Positions 47,203 to 58,502 are shown, counted from the stretch's first letter. The stretch is DNA of 64,000 nucleotides from Halothiobacillus diazotrophicus (GCF_001663815.1 NZ_CP016027.1:2356501-2420500), one strand, 5' to 3'. The notes: generated by a model from the letters alone, not told the origin. Program-made: numbers and translations.

Positions 47203-49254
47203 TCAGTCCGCGTCCTGAAGGATAAGCTGTTCGCGCAGCTTCTGGATCTGGTCGCGGATCTGGGCGGCCTGTTCGAATTCGAGGTCGCGCGCGGCCTGGT
47301 ACATCTCGGCCTCCAATCCCTTGATCGTGCGCAGGGTCTGTTCCGGTGACTGGTATGCGCCGCTGGTTTCGGCGACACCTCGTGTACGGGATTGACCGCG
47401 CGCGGCCGGTTTGGCGCCGGGGATGCGATCCTCGCCGGATTCCAGAATGTCCCGAATCCGCTTTGTGATACCCGTCGGCGTGATGCCCTGCTCGCGATTG
47501 AACTGCATCTGCTTTTCCCGGCGCCGCTCCGTTTCGTCAATCGCCTTGCGCATGGCATCGGTCACCCGGTCGGCATAAAGAATCGCCTTGCCATGCAGAT
47601 TCCGCGCGGCCCGGCCGATGGTCTGGATCAACGAGCGTTCCGAACGAAGGAATCCTTCCTTGTCCGCGTCGAAAATGGCAACCAGGGACACCTCCGGGAT
47701 ATCCAGGCCTTCGCGCAGCAGGTTGATGCCGATGAGGGCGTCGAAATGCCCCAGCCGAAGATCGCGGATGATTTCGACGCGTTCCACCGTGTCGACGTCG
47801 GAGTGTAGATAGCGCACGCGTACGCCGTGCTCGGACAGATAGTCCGTGAGGTCTTCGGCCATGCGCTTGGTCAACGTCGTGATGAGGACGCGTTCCTCTT
47901 TCTCCGCGCGTTGGGTGATTTCCGACAGGACATCGTCCACCTGGCTGGCCACCGGGCGGATCTCGATCTCGGGATCGATGAGCCCCGTGGGGCGAACCAC
48001 CTGTTCGACGACCTGGGCCGCGTGCGCGTCCTCGTAGGGGCCGGGGGTGGCGGATACGTGAATGGTCTGCGGCATCATCCGTTCGAACTCCGCGAACTGC
48101 AGCGGTCGATTGTCGAGGGCGGAGGGGAGTCGGAAACCGAAGTTCACGAGGGTTTCCTTGCGGGAGCGGTCCCCCTTGTACATGGCGCCGAGTTGGGGGA
48201 CGGTCACGTGCGATTCGTCGATGACCAGCAGGGCGTCGGGCGGCAGGTAGTCGTACAGGCATGGGGGTGGTTCGCCGGGTGCCCGGCCCGACAGGTAGCG
48301 GGAGTAGTTCTCGATGCCGTTGCAGTAGCCGAGTTCGCGGATCATCTCGATGTCGAATCGGGTTCGTTGCGCCAACCGCTGGGCCTCGACGAGCTTGTTT
48401 TCCGCCTCGAGCACCTTGAGGCGATCGTCCAGTTCGGTCTTGATCAGTTCGACCGCCGTCAGCAGCTGGTCGCGCGGCGTCACATAGTGGGATGACGGAT
48501 AGACCGTGTATCGTGGAATGCGTCGGCGCGTGGCCCCGGTCAGCGGATCGAACAGCGTGATCTGTTCGATCTCATTGTCGAACAGCTCGATCCGGACGCC
48601 CTCGTCATCCGATTCTGCGGGATGGATATCGATGACGTCGCCGCGAACCCGATAGGTGCCCCGGCGGAAGTCCATGTCGTTTCGGGTGTATTGCATTTCC
48701 GCCAGCCGGCGCAGAATCTGCCGCTGGTCCGCCTTCTCGCCGCGCACGAGATGCAGGATCATCTTCAGGTAGGCATTGGGGTCGCCGAGCCCGTAGATCG
48801 ACGAGACCGTGGCGACGATAATGACGTCGCGGCGTTCGAGCAGTGCCTTGGTGGCGGAGAGTCGCATCTGTTCGATATGTTCGTTGACCGAGGCGTCCTT
48901 CTCGATGAAGGTGTCGGAGGCCGGGACATAGGCTTCCGGCTGATAGTAGTCGTAGTAGGAGACGAAGTATTCCACCGCATTCCGGGGGAAGAAGCCCTTG
49001 AGCTCGCCATACAGCTGGGCGGCGAGCGTCTTGTTGGGGGCGAGGACCAGGGCGGGGCGCTGCACGCGGTCGATGACGTTGGCGATCGTGAACGTCTTGC
49101 CCGAGCCGGTCACGCCCAGCAGCGTCTGTTGCGCCAGTCCATCGCTCAGCCCTTCGGTCAGTTGGGCGATGGCGGTGGGCTGGTCGCCGGCGGGTTGATA
49201 ATCGGTAACGAGCTGGAAGTGCGACTCTTGCATTTGGTCGTCAGTATAGTGCAT
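47203..49254 (-). CDS. uvrB: Excinuclease ABC subunit UvrB
   Basis: UvrB verifies DNA damage and recruits UvrC in nucleotide excision repair. The 683-residue product has Walker A GVTGSGKT at 47-54 and the DNA-clamping beta-hairpin region [20 protein letters not shown]. The helicase motifs [33 protein letters not shown] and [20 protein letters not shown] are present. A C-terminal UVR domain ends the protein (about 645-680). A second in-frame start (MQESHFQL, 49233) is equally plausible. No LexA-type box (CTG-N10-CAG) is visible just upstream. Confidence 0.97.
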   Translation of the reverse strand: MHYTDDQMQESHFQLVTDYQPAGDQPTAIAQLTEGLSDGLAQQTLLGVTGSGKTFTIANVIDRVQRPALVLAPNKTLAAQLYGELKGFFPRNAVEYFVSYYDYYQPEAYVPASDTFIEKDASVNEHIEQMRLSATKALLERRDVIIVATVSSIYGLGDPNAYLKMILHLVRGEKADQRQILRRLAEMQYTRNDMDFRRGTYRVRGDVIDIHPAESDDEGVRIELFDNEIEQITLFDPLTGATRRRIPRYTVYPSSHYVTPRDQLLTAVELIKTELDDRLKVLEAENKLVEAQRLAQRTRFDIEMIRELGYCNGIENYSRYLSGRAPGEPPPCLYDYLPPDALLVIDESHVTVPQLGAMYKGDRSRKETLVNFGFRLPSALDNRPLQFAEFERMMPQTIHVSATPGPYEDAHAAQVVEQVVRPTGLIDPEIEIRPVASQVDDVLSEITQRAEKEERVLITTLTKRMAEDLTDYLSEHGVRVRYLHSDVDTVERVEIIRDLRLGHFDALIGINLLREGLDIPEVSLVAIFDADKEGFLRSERSLIQTIGRAARNLHGKAILYADRVTDAMRKAIDETERRREKQMQFNREQGITPTGITKRIRDILESGEDRIPGAKPAARGQSRTRGVAETSGAYQSPEQTLRTIKGLEAEMYQAARDLEFEQAAQIRDQIQKLREQLILQDAD

Positions 49255-49435
49255 GGCGCATCGGCAATCTGATTCGATTGGCTTTTTATGCTAAATTGAA
49301 CGGGTTGTGCGGCGGGCGGATCGATCCGGTATTGCGCGCAGCCCTGCGCCCCGGCTGTATTGAACATGCCGAGCGATGCGCATAATGGCCAATTTCAGAG
49401 CCTAATTTTCAGAATTTCCCAAGCATAAGGTTTCC

Positions 49436-51844
49436 ATGACCCAAGAGACGGTAGTAGATCCGAACGCGGCCCTCGAGGCTGAGAAGTACGACAATCCGGT
49501 GGCCAGTCGCGAGTTCATTTTGCAGGTGTTGACCGAGCATGATGGCCCGCTGACGCTGAACCGGATGATCAGCCAGCTCGAGTACGATGGCGACGAGGAG
49601 CGTATCGAAGGGCTCACGCGACGGTTGCGGGCCATGGAGCGTGATGGCCAGGTGATCCGCAACCGCCGTGGCGGTTATGTGCCGGTCACCCAGACCGAGC
49701 TGGTTCGCGGCCGGGTCCTGGGTCATCGTGACGGCTTCGGTTTCCTGGTGCCCGACGATGGCGGCGATGATGTCTTCCTGTCGCCCCGTGTGATGCGCGC
49801 CCTGCTCAACGGCGACCGCGCCGTCGTCCAGGTGACGGGGGTCGATCGCCGGGGTCGCCGCGAGGGCAATCTCGTCGAGGTGATCGAACGAGCAAATGCC
49901 GAGATCGTCGGTCGCCTCGTGCTTGAGGCGGGGATTGCTTTCGTGGTCCCGGATCACGCGCGCATGACCCAGGATGTTCTGGTGCCGATGACCGACTTGA
50001 ATGGTGCGCGGGACGGGCAGATCGTGCGCGTGGCCCTGGTCGAACAGCCGACCTTGCGCCACAAGCCGGTGGGCAAGATCGTCGAGGTGCTGGGCGATCA
50101 CATGTCGCCCGGCATGGAGATCGATGTCGCCATCCGTTCCCATGGTATTCCGCACGAGTGGCCGGAAGCCGTACTGGAAGCGATCGACGGCATGAGCGAT
50201 CAGGTCAGCGAGGCCGACAAGGTTGGCCGGATCGATCTGCGGCATCTGCCGCTCGTCACCATCGACGGCGCCGATTCCAAGGATTTCGACGATGCCGTGT
50301 ACTGCCAGCCGACGGAAGCGGGTTTCCGGGTGCTGGTCGCGATCGCGGACGTCAGTCACTACGTGCGCGTCGGTACGGCACTCGACCGTGAAGGGTTCTG
50401 CCGGGCGACGTCCGTCTATTTCCCGGGCCGCGTCGTGCCGATGCTGCCGGAAATCCTGTCCAATGGCCTGTGCTCGCTGAATCCCGAAGTGGATCGGCTT
50501 TGCCTCTGTGCGGACATGCAGATCGATCGCGAGGGGCGGCTCGTCCAGTACCGGTTCTTCGAGGGCGTGATGCGCTCCGCGGCGCGACTAACTTACGACA
50601 CCGTCGCCCAGATCCTGGTGACCCGTGACGAGGAAGCGCGCGGCGCCCACGCGCATCTGCTCGATCCGCTGGAATCCCTGTATGCGGTCTATCACGTGCT
50701 GCGCGCCCAGCGAGAGCAGCGGGGCGCCATCGATTTCGATACCGTCGAAACGCGCATCGTGTTTGGCGAAGGCCGCAAGATCGAGGCGATCGTGCCCTAC
50801 GAGCGCAATGATGCCCACAAGATCATCGAGGAGTGCATGATCGCCGCGAACGTGGCGGCCGGACGTTTCGTCGCCGAGCAGAAGATTCCCGCCCTGTATC
50901 GCGTGCACGATCGGCCGACAGCGGAGAAGCTGACGGATCTGCGTGCCATGCTGGCCGAGAAGGGCCTGGGTTTGGGCGGCGGCGATGAACCGACGCCGCG
51001 CCATTTCAACGAGCTGTTGTCCGCTGCCCAGCTTCGCCCGGATTTCCCGATCATCCAGACCATGATCCTGCGCTCTCTGCGCCAGGCCGTCTACGCCCCG
51101 GAGAACCTCGGGCACTTCGGTTTGGCGCACGAGCACTATGCGCATTTCACCTCACCCATCCGCCGTTATCCGGATCTGATGGTGCACCGGGCGATCCGTC
51201 ACGTGCTGAGAACCGGCGGTGCCGGGCGCTTCCCCTATTCGCACGACGAGATGGTGATCATTGGTGAGCACTGCTCCAACAACGAGCGCCGTGCCGACGA
51301 GGCGACGCGCGATGCGACCGATTGGCTCAAGTGCGAGTTCATGCTGGACAAGGTGGGTGAGGTCTATGCCGGACGCGTGTCTTCGGTATTGGGCTTTGGG
51401 CTGTTCATCGAGCTGAAGGAGTTCTTCGTCGAAGGGCTGCTGCACATTACGGCGCTGACCAAGGACTACTACCTGTTCGATCCTGTCACGCTGTCGCTGC
51501 GCGGTGAACGGACCGGGCGCGTCTATGCCCTGAACGACGAAATCCGCGTGCGGGTGGCGCGGGTGGACCTCGACGAACGCAAGATCGATTTCGTGTTGCC
51601 GGACGATGAGGAGGCCATGGAGGAGATTGAGGCGCAGGATGCCGATGTCGACGCGGAAACCGACGGCGATGGCGAGCAGGATCCGGCCAAGAAGAAGCGC
51701 AAGCCCCGCCGCCGCCGGCGCCGCAAGCCGGCTTCCGCAGACGGGGAAGGTGGATCGGACACGGAAGCCGGCAACGATGACGCGGGCGACTCGGCGTCCG
51801 ATGTCGAGGCGCCGGAGAGCCGGCGCGATCCCGAATCGCACTGA
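49436..51844 (+). CDS. rnr: Ribonuclease R
   Basis: RNase R degrades structured RNA from the 3' end. The 802-residue product has an N-terminal winged helix (about 20-80, EFILQVLTEHDGPLTLNRM) and cold-shock domains. The RNB catalytic core carries DSKDFDDAVY at 280-289, whose aspartates bind magnesium. An S1 domain follows (GEVYAGRVSSVLGFGLFIEL). The last 60 residues are first acidic, then a run of Lys/Arg (KKKRKPRRRRRRK), then acidic again. The start follows ATAAGG. rlmB begins 2 bases after the stop, the conserved rnr-rlmB pair. Confidence 0.97.
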   Translation: MTQETVVDPNAALEAEKYDNPVASREFILQVLTEHDGPLTLNRMISQLEYDGDEERIEGLTRRLRAMERDGQVIRNRRGGYVPVTQTELVRGRVLGHRDGFGFLVPDDGGDDVFLSPRVMRALLNGDRAVVQVTGVDRRGRREGNLVEVIERANAEIVGRLVLEAGIAFVVPDHARMTQDVLVPMTDLNGARDGQIVRVALVEQPTLRHKPVGKIVEVLGDHMSPGMEIDVAIRSHGIPHEWPEAVLEAIDGMSDQVSEADKVGRIDLRHLPLVTIDGADSKDFDDAVYCQPTEAGFRVLVAIADVSHYVRVGTALDREGFCRATSVYFPGRVVPMLPEILSNGLCSLNPEVDRLCLCADMQIDREGRLVQYRFFEGVMRSAARLTYDTVAQILVTRDEEARGAHAHLLDPLESLYAVYHVLRAQREQRGAIDFDTVETRIVFGEGRKIEAIVPYERNDAHKIIEECMIAANVAAGRFVAEQKIPALYRVHDRPTAEKLTDLRAMLAEKGLGLGGGDEPTPRHFNELLSAAQLRPDFPIIQTMILRSLRQAVYAPENLGHFGLAHEHYAHFTSPIRRYPDLMVHRAIRHVLRTGGAGRFPYSHDEMVIIGEHCSNNERRADEATRDATDWLKCEFMLDKVGEVYAGRVSSVLGFGLFIELKEFFVEGLLHITALTKDYYLFDPVTLSLRGERTGRVYALNDEIRVRVARVDLDERKIDFVLPDDEEAMEEIEAQDADVDAETDGDGEQDPAKKKRKPRRRRRRKPASADGEGGSDTEAGNDDAGDSASDVEAPESRRDPESH

Positions 51845-51846
51845 CC

Positions 51847-52656
51847 ATGGCGGGCGGTAAACCTCGGCAGACGGCAGACTGGCTGGCCGGATTTCACGCC
51901 GTCGAAGCCGCGCTGCGGCACGATGGCGAGCGCGTGCAGGAAGTGATCTTCGAATTGGGGCGTCAGGACAAGCGCGCACAGCAGTTGCGGGAACTGGCCG
52001 CCGAGGTCGGGGTCGCCTACCGGGATGCGCCGGCGACCTATTTCGCCGAGCGGGTGCGGGCGGATCGCGAGCTGGGGCGCCATCAGGGCGTGCTGGCCAA
52101 GTATCTGCCGGCACCGGCCGGAGACGAGCACGATCTCCTCGCCTTGCTCGATGGGCTCCGGGAACCCGCGTTCCTGCTGGTGCTCGACGGTGTCACCGAT
52201 CCGCATAACCTCGGCGCCTGCCTGCGCAGCGCCGAGGCGGCGGGGGTCCATGCGGTGATCGTCCCGCGCGATCGCGCCGTCGGTCTCACGCCCACCGTCC
52301 GCAAGGCCGCCTCTGGCGCGGCGGAGCGACTCCCCTTCATCCAGGTGACCAACCTGGCCCGGACGCTGGCCGCCTTGAAGGAGCGATTCATCTGGATCGT
52401 GGGTGCGGCGGGTGGTGGTATGGTGAGCTTGTACGAGTCCGACTTCGCCACCGAGTCCGTTGCGCTCGTGATGGGCAGCGAAGGCGAGGGCATGCGCCGC
52501 CTGACGCAGGAACACTGCGATCAGCTGATCTATATTCCCATGGCCGCCCCGGTCGAGAGTCTGAACGTCTCCGTAGCGGCGGCGGTCTGTCTGTTCGAGT
52601 TCCGCCGTCGTCGCGATGCGCCCGGGGTGCTATCGGAGCAGCCCCGAGTTCGCTAG
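51847..52656 (+). CDS. rlmB: 23S rRNA (guanosine-2'-O-)-methyltransferase RlmB
   Basis: RlmB methylates the ribose of G2251 in the P loop of 23S rRNA. The 269-residue product has an N-terminal L30e-like substrate-binding domain (DWLAGFHAVEAALRHDGERV). The SpoU knot domain follows, with motif 1 LDGVTDPHNLGACLRSAEA, motif 2 ALVMGSEGEGMRRLT and motif 3 IPMAAPVESLNVSVAAAV. Length is about 25 residues above E. coli because of the C-terminus. It is coupled to rnr. Confidence 0.95.
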   Translation: MAGGKPRQTADWLAGFHAVEAALRHDGERVQEVIFELGRQDKRAQQLRELAAEVGVAYRDAPATYFAERVRADRELGRHQGVLAKYLPAPAGDEHDLLALLDGLREPAFLLVLDGVTDPHNLGACLRSAEAAGVHAVIVPRDRAVGLTPTVRKAASGAAERLPFIQVTNLARTLAALKERFIWIVGAAGGGMVSLYESDFATESVALVMGSEGEGMRRLTQEHCDQLIYIPMAAPVESLNVSVAAAVCLFEFRRRRDAPGVLSEQPRVR

Positions 52657-52772
52657 AATAATCGGCTGTTTTATCATTTTGGTAGCGATGGCTTTTCGGC
52701 CGTCCCAAGTTTCATCCGCGGCGGCTTTCCGGCCGCCGCAAGGTGATCGTTGTTCAGGAGCGTTGTGCGATC

Positions 52773-53951
52773 ATGATCCTTTCAGACCGGGTGCGCCGTG
52801 TGCGCCCATCCCCGACCCTCGCGGTCACGGCTAAAGCCGCTGAATTGCAGGCCCAGGGCCGCAATATCATCAGCCTCGGTGCCGGCGAGCCGGATTTCGA
52901 CACGCCCGAGCACATTCGGGCGGCGGCGATCGCGGCCATCGATGCGGGGTTCACGCGATACACCGCCGTGGAGGGGATTCTGAGCCTGCGTCAGGCGATC
53001 GCCAAGCGCCTGCGCGAGGATCAGGGGCTGGAATACACCCCGGACGAAATCATCGTATCGACCGGCGGCAAGCAGAGCATCTACAACCTGTTTCAGGCCG
53101 TGCTGAATCCGGATGACGAGGTCATCGTCATTGCGCCCTACTGGGTCTCCTACCCGGATATGGTTCGTCTGGCGGGCGGCGAAGCCGTGATCGTCCTGGC
53201 GGGGCAGTCCCAGGGCTTCAAGGTGACGCCGGCGCAGCTGGCCTCGGCCATCACCGAAAAAACCCGCGTCATCGTGCTCAACAGCCCTTCAAACCCGACC
53301 GGTGTGGCCTATACCCGTGAGGATTGGCTGGCAATCGCCGAGGTGCTGCGGGCGCATCCCCGCGTGCTCATCGCCACCGACGACATGTACGAGAAAATCC
53401 TGTGGGCGGATGAGCCCTTCTCGAACATCGCCATGGTCGCGCCGGATCTGCTGCCACGCATCATGATCCTCAACGGCGTGAGCAAGGCCTACGCCATGAC
53501 CGGTTGGCGCATCGGCTATGCGGCCGGTCCGGCGCCGATCATCAAGGCGATGAAGGTGATCCAGTCGCAGAGCACGTCCGGCGCCTGCTCGATTGCCCAG
53601 GTGGCCGCTCAGGAAGCGATCGAAGGCGACCAGTCTGACATCGCGCGCATGGTCAAGTCCTTCCAGGCGCGCCACGACTTCGTGGTGGCCCGGCTCAACG
53701 AGATTCCCGATGTGGTCTGCCTGCCGAGCCAGGGGGCCTTCTACAGCTTCCCGGACGTGAGTGGCGTGATCAAGCGGATGGGGTTGGCCGACGACGTGGC
53801 CCTCACCGAACTGCTGTTGGAACAGGGTGGCGTCGCCGTCGTACCGGGCACTGCGTTCGGTGCGCCCGGCCATGTGCGCCTGAGCTATGCCACGAGCATG
53901 GCGGATCTGGAAGAAGCCCTGCGGCGCATGGCCGAGGTCATGGGCGGCTGA
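52773..53951 (+). CDS. Class I pyridoxal-phosphate aminotransferase (aspartate aminotransferase type)
   Basis: The enzyme belongs to the AspC/AAT Ib group, which moves amino groups between aspartate or prephenate and 2-oxo acids. The 392-residue product shows SDRVRRVRPSPTLAVTAKA and GAGEPDFDTPEHIR at the N-terminus. YWVSYPDM, SPSNPTGVAY and the PLP lysine in NGVSKAYAMTGWRIGYAAG follow, and VRLSYATS lies near the end. The start at 52773 agrees with the family; an upstream in-frame GTG at 52743 adds ten unmatched residues. A -10-like TAGAAT overlaps the rlmB stop. Substrate range cannot be fixed from sequence. Confidence 0.9.
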   Translation: MILSDRVRRVRPSPTLAVTAKAAELQAQGRNIISLGAGEPDFDTPEHIRAAAIAAIDAGFTRYTAVEGILSLRQAIAKRLREDQGLEYTPDEIIVSTGGKQSIYNLFQAVLNPDDEVIVIAPYWVSYPDMVRLAGGEAVIVLAGQSQGFKVTPAQLASAITEKTRVIVLNSPSNPTGVAYTREDWLAIAEVLRAHPRVLIATDDMYEKILWADEPFSNIAMVAPDLLPRIMILNGVSKAYAMTGWRIGYAAGPAPIIKAMKVIQSQSTSGACSIAQVAAQEAIEGDQSDIARMVKSFQARHDFVVARLNEIPDVVCLPSQGAFYSFPDVSGVIKRMGLADDVALTELLLEQGGVAVVPGTAFGAPGHVRLSYATSMADLEEALRRMAEVMGG

Positions 53952-54045
53952 GATGCCCTGTCGGCCTGAGCCGGTCCGCGCGCGGTACGGCCGGTTCGTG
54001 TCCGACAAACCCGAAGAACACGATAAGCCATGATGAGGATGCGCA

Positions 54046-55092
54046 ATGGATGAGAATCGCAAGAAGGCCCTGACCGCCGCATTGACCCAGATCGAGCGGC
54101 AGTTCGGCAAGGGCGCCGTGATGCGGATGAACGATACGGCCGGCGTCGACGTCCCCGTGGTCAGCACGGGGTCGATCGCGCTGGACGCCGCACTTGGCAT
54201 CGGCGGCCTGCCGCGGGGGCGGGTGATCGAGATCTATGGCCCGGAATCCTCGGGCAAGACGACCCTCACTCTGCAGGTCATCGCCCAGGCGCAGAAAACC
54301 GGCGGCGTCTGCGCCTTCGTGGATGCCGAGCATGCCCTGGACCCCACTTATGCCCAGAAGCTCGGCGTGAATGTCGATGATCTGCTGGTCAGTCAGCCGG
54401 ATACCGGTGAGCAGGCGCTTGAAATTGCGGACATGCTCGTGCGTTCGGGCGCGGTCGACGTCGTGGTGATCGACTCGGTGGCCGCCCTGGTGCCCAAGGC
54501 CGAGATTGAGGGCGAGATGGGCGACTCCCACGTGGGTCTTCAGGCGCGACTGATGAGTCAGGCCCTGCGCAAGCTCACCGGCAACATCAAGCGCACCAAC
54601 TGCATGGTGATCTTCATCAACCAGATCCGCATGAAGATCGGTGTCAGCTACGGCAGTCCGGAAACCACCACCGGCGGCAACGCCCTGAAGTTCTACTCGT
54701 CCGTCCGTCTGGACATCCGTCGTATCGGGGCGGTGAAGAAGGGCGAGGAGATCATCGGCAACCAGACGCGGATCAAGGTAGTCAAGAACAAGATGGCGCC
54801 GCCGTTCAAGGTCGTCGACGTCGATATCCTGTATGGCGAGGGTATTTCCCGCCTCATGGAGCTGATCGACATGGCCACCCAGCATGGTCTGATCCAGAAG
54901 GCGGGCGCCTGGTATTCCTGTGGCGACATCCGCCTCGGCCAGGGCAAGGATAACGCGCGTCAGTACTTCGTGGAGCACCCGGAGCTGGCCGACGAGATCG
55001 AGGCCAAGCTGCGCGCGCAGATGCATGCAACCGGCGGCTCGGGCCGCAATGCGCCCGCAAACGATGATGATCTGCCGCCCTCGGACGATTGA
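54046..55092 (+). CDS. recA: Recombinase RecA
   Basis: RecA performs strand exchange and triggers LexA cleavage. The 348-residue product has Walker A GPESSGKT at 65-72, [19 protein letters not shown] (Walker B) and the L2 loop [19 protein letters not shown]. The C-terminal tail is acidic ([10 protein letters not shown]), as normal for autoregulated RecA. GAGGATG precedes the ATG. No CTG-N10-CAG LexA box is visible in the 94 bases upstream. recX follows after 40 bases. Confidence 0.98.
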   Translation: MDENRKKALTAALTQIERQFGKGAVMRMNDTAGVDVPVVSTGSIALDAALGIGGLPRGRVIEIYGPESSGKTTLTLQVIAQAQKTGGVCAFVDAEHALDPTYAQKLGVNVDDLLVSQPDTGEQALEIADMLVRSGAVDVVVIDSVAALVPKAEIEGEMGDSHVGLQARLMSQALRKLTGNIKRTNCMVIFINQIRMKIGVSYGSPETTTGGNALKFYSSVRLDIRRIGAVKKGEEIIGNQTRIKVVKNKMAPPFKVVDVDILYGEGISRLMELIDMATQHGLIQKAGAWYSCGDIRLGQGKDNARQYFVEHPELADEIEAKLRAQMHATGGSGRNAPANDDDLPPSDD

Positions 55093-55132
55093 TCGGGCGG
55101 ATTGTCCGCGCTGATCGCCGCCACAGGTGTCG

Positions 55133-55618
55133 ATGTATCGTAAAACCGGGGAGCCGGATGATCAGCGGCAGGCCGAGAAGATCGCTTTGGGCCTGCTGGC
55201 CCGCCGCGAACACAGCCGACTCGAATTGCAGACAAAGCTGCGTCAGCGCGGCTTCGAACGAAGCTGCATCGATCCGGTGCTCGATCGACTGGTCGAGCAG
55301 GGCTGGCAGTCCGATGTCCGTTATGCCGAAAGCTACCTGCGGATGCGGGTCGATCGGGGCTACGGCTTGGCTGCGATCGAGGCGGAGTTGCGCCAGCGTG
55401 GCGTCGATCCGTCGCTGATCCATCGCTCCGTGGCCGCAGCCGAAGTCGATTGGCTAGCCTGTGCACAGCGGCAGGTCCGCCGTCATTTCCAGATCCCGCC
55501 CGAAGATGCCGCCGAAAAGCTTCGGCGGTATCGGCATCTGCTGAACCGGGGGTTTTCTCCGGACGAGGCGAGTTCCGCCAGCGCAGCGTGGGCGGAGGAT
55601 CCCGTCGATCCGACCTGA
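55133..55618 (+). CDS. recX: Regulatory protein RecX
   Basis: RecX caps RecA filaments and limits recombination. The 161-residue product shows the three-helix repeat pattern of the family: ALGLLARREHSRLELQTKLRQRGF, then VLDRLVEQGWQSDVRYAESYLRMR, GYGLAAIEAELRQRGV, and a last repeat ending LLNRGFSPDEASSA. Position directly after recA is usual. A GTG at 55127 is an alternative start; both have only a weak binding site. Confidence 0.9.
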   Translation: MYRKTGEPDDQRQAEKIALGLLARREHSRLELQTKLRQRGFERSCIDPVLDRLVEQGWQSDVRYAESYLRMRVDRGYGLAAIEAELRQRGVDPSLIHRSVAAAEVDWLACAQRQVRRHFQIPPEDAAEKLRRYRHLLNRGFSPDEASSASAAWAEDPVDPT

Positions 55619-55758
55619 GCGCCGACCGACTTTCTCCCGTTCCCCGTTCCGTTTCCTGTCGATGCCGCCTGAGATCGTCGTCCCGGTGGATTCTTTCCGG
55701 CCGACTTTCCGTTAAACTCAGCAGCATTTGACATTCAATTTTTATCCGTGACACCCTT

Positions 55759-58374
55759 ATGAAAACCACTGCCGAACTGCGTACCGCGTTTCTGGAATAT
55801 TTCCATGCCCATGGCCATGAAATCGTGCCGTCCTCCTCCCTGATTCCTGCGCACGATCCGACCCTGCTGTTTACCAATGCCGGCATGGTTCAGTTCAAGG
55901 ACGCGTTTCTGGGACTGGAGCAGCGGAGCAATCCGCGGGCCGTGTCCTGCCAGCGGTGCGTCCGGGCGGGCGGCAAGCACAACGATCTGGAGAACGTCGG
56001 CTACACGGCGCGCCATCACACCTTCTTCGAGATGCTGGGCAATTTCAGTTTCGGCGACTACTTCAAGGCCGAGGCGATCCGCTTCGGTTGGGAATTCCTG
56101 ACCCAGACCCTCAAGCTGCCGACTGAGCGTCTGCTGGTTACGGTCTACCACACCGATGACGAGGCTTTTGCCCTGTGGCGGGACGAGATCGGCGTACCGG
56201 CCGATCGGGTGCTGCGCATCGGCGACAAGCCGTCGGGCGGCTCCGACAACTTCTGGCAGATGGGCGATACCGGCCCCTGCGGCCCGTGTACGGAGATTTT
56301 CTACGATCATGGTGCGCACATTCCGGGCGGCCCGCCGGGCTCGCCGGAGGAAGACGGCGATCGTTTCATCGAGATCTGGAACATCGTGTTCATGCAGTAC
56401 GACCGTTCCTCGGACGGGCAACTGCATCCGCTGCCGAAACCGTCCGTGGACACCGGGATGGGTATCGAGCGACTGGCGGCGATCCTGCAGGGCGTGCACA
56501 GCAATTACGAGATCGATCTGTTCCGACATCTGATCGGCGCCGCCCAGGCGATCACGGGTGCGGCGGATGCTCAGTCGAGTTCCCTGAAGGTGCTGGCGGA
56601 CCATATCCGCTCCTGCGCGTTTCTGATCGTGGACGGCGTGCGTCCCGGCAACGAGGGGCGCGACTATGTGCTCCGTCGGATCATCCGCCGTGCGGCGCGT
56701 CACGGGCACAAGCTGGGTGTCGACGAACCGTTCTTCTACCGTCTGGTGCAGCCGCTCGTTGCCGTGATGGGTGAGGCGTATCCGGAACTGACTGCCGTCC
56801 AGGAAGAGGTGGCGCGGGTGCTGCGCGTTGAGGAAGAGCGCTTCCTGCAAACATTGGCTTCGGGCATGCAGGTGCTGGACAGCGAACTGACGAATCTGCC
56901 CGCTAACGGAGAAATTCCGGGCGATGTGATCTTCAAGCTGTACGACACCCACGGCTTCCCGTTCGATCTGACGGCGGACATCGCTCGGGAGCGGGGCATG
57001 ACCGTTGACGTGGCCGGCTTCGAGCACGCGATGGCGGAGCGGCGTGCCCAGTCGCGGGCGGCCAGCCAGTTCGCGCAGCATGTTCAGGCCGTCGAGGTCG
57101 CGAGCGCGACCTGTTTCGAAGGGTATGCCCAGGAGTCGGGCGAGGGCGAGGTGCAGGCCCTGGTCCATGACGGCGAGGCGGTGATGGCGTTGGAGGCCGG
57201 GCAGAGTGGCGCCCTGGTGCTGGATCGGACGCCGTTCTATGCGGAATCCGGCGGTCAGGTCGGCGATACCGGCGTGATCACGGTCGGTGGCGGTCGATTC
57301 GTGGTGACCGACACCCAGAAGCAGGGAACGAGTTTCCTGCACTACGGAGAGGTGATCGAAGGTCGCGTCGTGGTGGGTGATGCGGCGCGGGGCGAGGTCG
57401 ATCACGAACGTCGGGCGGCCATCCGGCTCAACCATTCGGCGACGCACCTGTTGCATGCGGCCTTGCGCCAGGTGCTGGGCACCCATGTCCAGCAGAAAGG
57501 CTCGCGCGTCAGTGCGGAGTCTCTGCGCTTCGATTTCTCGCAACCGGAGCCGATTTCGTCCGAGCAACTGCGGGAAATTGAACGAATCGTGAATGCGCAG
57601 ATCAGAGAGAACCATCCTGTCGAAACACGGGAAATGGCCATCGACGAGGCTCGGACCGCAGGTGCGATGGCCCTGTTCGGCGAAAAATACGGCGACGTCG
57701 TGCGCGTGGTCTCCATGGGGCCGTTCTCGATGGAACTGTGCGGCGGCATTCATGCGCGACGCGGCGGCGATATCGGTCTGTTCAAGATCGTCAGCGAGGG
57801 CGGCGTGGCGTCGGGTGTTCGCCGCATCGAGGCGGTCACCGGGGCGGCGGCGCTGGCCGTGCTTGAGGATACGGATGCGGCGCTGGCGGAGATCGCGGGC
57901 CTCGTGAAGGGATCACGGCAGGATGCGGTCAGCCGGGTGACCCAGATGATGGAGCGCAGCCGCCAGCTGGAGCGGGAGCTGGCCGAGATCAAGGGCAAGC
58001 TGGCCGCACAGGCGGGTGGTGACCTGGTCGCCCAGGCTGAATCCGTCGGCGATGCGAAGATTCTTGTGGCGGAGCTGCCGGGCGCAGATGTGCCGACGCT
58101 GCGCGATACCGTCGATCAGTTGAAGAACAAGCTCGGTCGCGCCGCCGTTCTGCTGGCCAGCGTGGAGGACGGCAAGGTGCGTCTGATTGCCGGCGTGAGC
58201 AAGGATCTGACCGGGACGATCAAGGCTGGTGATCTTGTCAACGTCGCGGCCGCGCCCGTCGGCGGCAAGGGGGGCGGTCGTCCCGATATGGCTCAGGCGG
58301 GTGGTACTCAGCCCGACCAGCTGTCGACCGCGCTAACGGATGCCGCGTCCTGGTTGCGACAGCAGTTGGCCTGA
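55759..58374 (+). CDS. alaS: Alanyl-tRNA synthetase
   Basis: AlaRS charges tRNA-Ala and edits mischarged Ser and Gly. The 871-residue product (876 in E. coli) has [36 protein letters not shown] and [15 protein letters not shown] (class II motifs). The editing zinc site is [11 protein letters not shown] plus [13 protein letters not shown]. The C-terminal oligomer domain contains [12 protein letters not shown]. It follows recX after 140 bases. alaS-lysC-csrA in this order is typical of pseudomonad-like genomes. Confidence 0.98.
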   Translation: MKTTAELRTAFLEYFHAHGHEIVPSSSLIPAHDPTLLFTNAGMVQFKDAFLGLEQRSNPRAVSCQRCVRAGGKHNDLENVGYTARHHTFFEMLGNFSFGDYFKAEAIRFGWEFLTQTLKLPTERLLVTVYHTDDEAFALWRDEIGVPADRVLRIGDKPSGGSDNFWQMGDTGPCGPCTEIFYDHGAHIPGGPPGSPEEDGDRFIEIWNIVFMQYDRSSDGQLHPLPKPSVDTGMGIERLAAILQGVHSNYEIDLFRHLIGAAQAITGAADAQSSSLKVLADHIRSCAFLIVDGVRPGNEGRDYVLRRIIRRAARHGHKLGVDEPFFYRLVQPLVAVMGEAYPELTAVQEEVARVLRVEEERFLQTLASGMQVLDSELTNLPANGEIPGDVIFKLYDTHGFPFDLTADIARERGMTVDVAGFEHAMAERRAQSRAASQFAQHVQAVEVASATCFEGYAQESGEGEVQALVHDGEAVMALEAGQSGALVLDRTPFYAESGGQVGDTGVITVGGGRFVVTDTQKQGTSFLHYGEVIEGRVVVGDAARGEVDHERRAAIRLNHSATHLLHAALRQVLGTHVQQKGSRVSAESLRFDFSQPEPISSEQLREIERIVNAQIRENHPVETREMAIDEARTAGAMALFGEKYGDVVRVVSMGPFSMELCGGIHARRGGDIGLFKIVSEGGVASGVRRIEAVTGAAALAVLEDTDAALAEIAGLVKGSRQDAVSRVTQMMERSRQLERELAEIKGKLAAQAGGDLVAQAESVGDAKILVAELPGADVPTLRDTVDQLKNKLGRAAVLLASVEDGKVRLIAGVSKDLTGTIKAGDLVNVAAAPVGGKGGGRPDMAQAGGTQPDQLSTALTDAASWLRQQLA

Positions 58375-58412
58375 TTCGCGCCGACCGGCGCTTGGTTCGC
58401 GCTGTTTCCGCT

Positions 58413-58448
58413 CCCCATGGCGCTCCTTGTGGGCGTGATGGGGTTTTT
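58413..58448 (+). terminator. Possible terminator after alaS
   Basis: CCCCAT (58413-58418) can pair with ATGGGG (58438-58443) around a 19-base loop that may fold further, followed by five T. The large loop makes it weaker than the other terminators here. Confidence 0.45.
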
Positions 58449-58472
58449 CATTGTCAGCGCGTGCAAATCGCG

Positions 58473-58502
58473 TTGAAATTGATTAGAATGCTCGGCTATT
58501 TT
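58473..58502 (+). promoter_or_regulatory. Candidate promoter for lysC
   Basis: TTGAAA (58473-58478) and TATTTT (58497-58502) are 18 bases apart. An overlapping TAGAAT (58484-58489), followed by GCTCGGC like the tRNA promoters, is a second possible -10 but lacks a good -35. One of them probably serves lysC, which starts 90 bases downstream. Confidence 0.35.

Noticed and set aside
49243-49248. Minus-strand TATACT just inside the uvrB frame as a -10 box
   Set aside because: It would leave almost no leader before the second uvrB start, and there is no -35 box at a proper distance.
52654-52659. TAGAAT over the rlmB stop codon as promoter of the aminotransferase gene
   Set aside because: No -35-like hexamer at 16-18 bases upstream, so it is not listed as a promoter; kept only as an example of the recurring motif.
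55735-57753. 672-codon open frame opposite alaS
   Set aside because: Antisense shadow; alaS is intact and has all synthetase and editing motifs.
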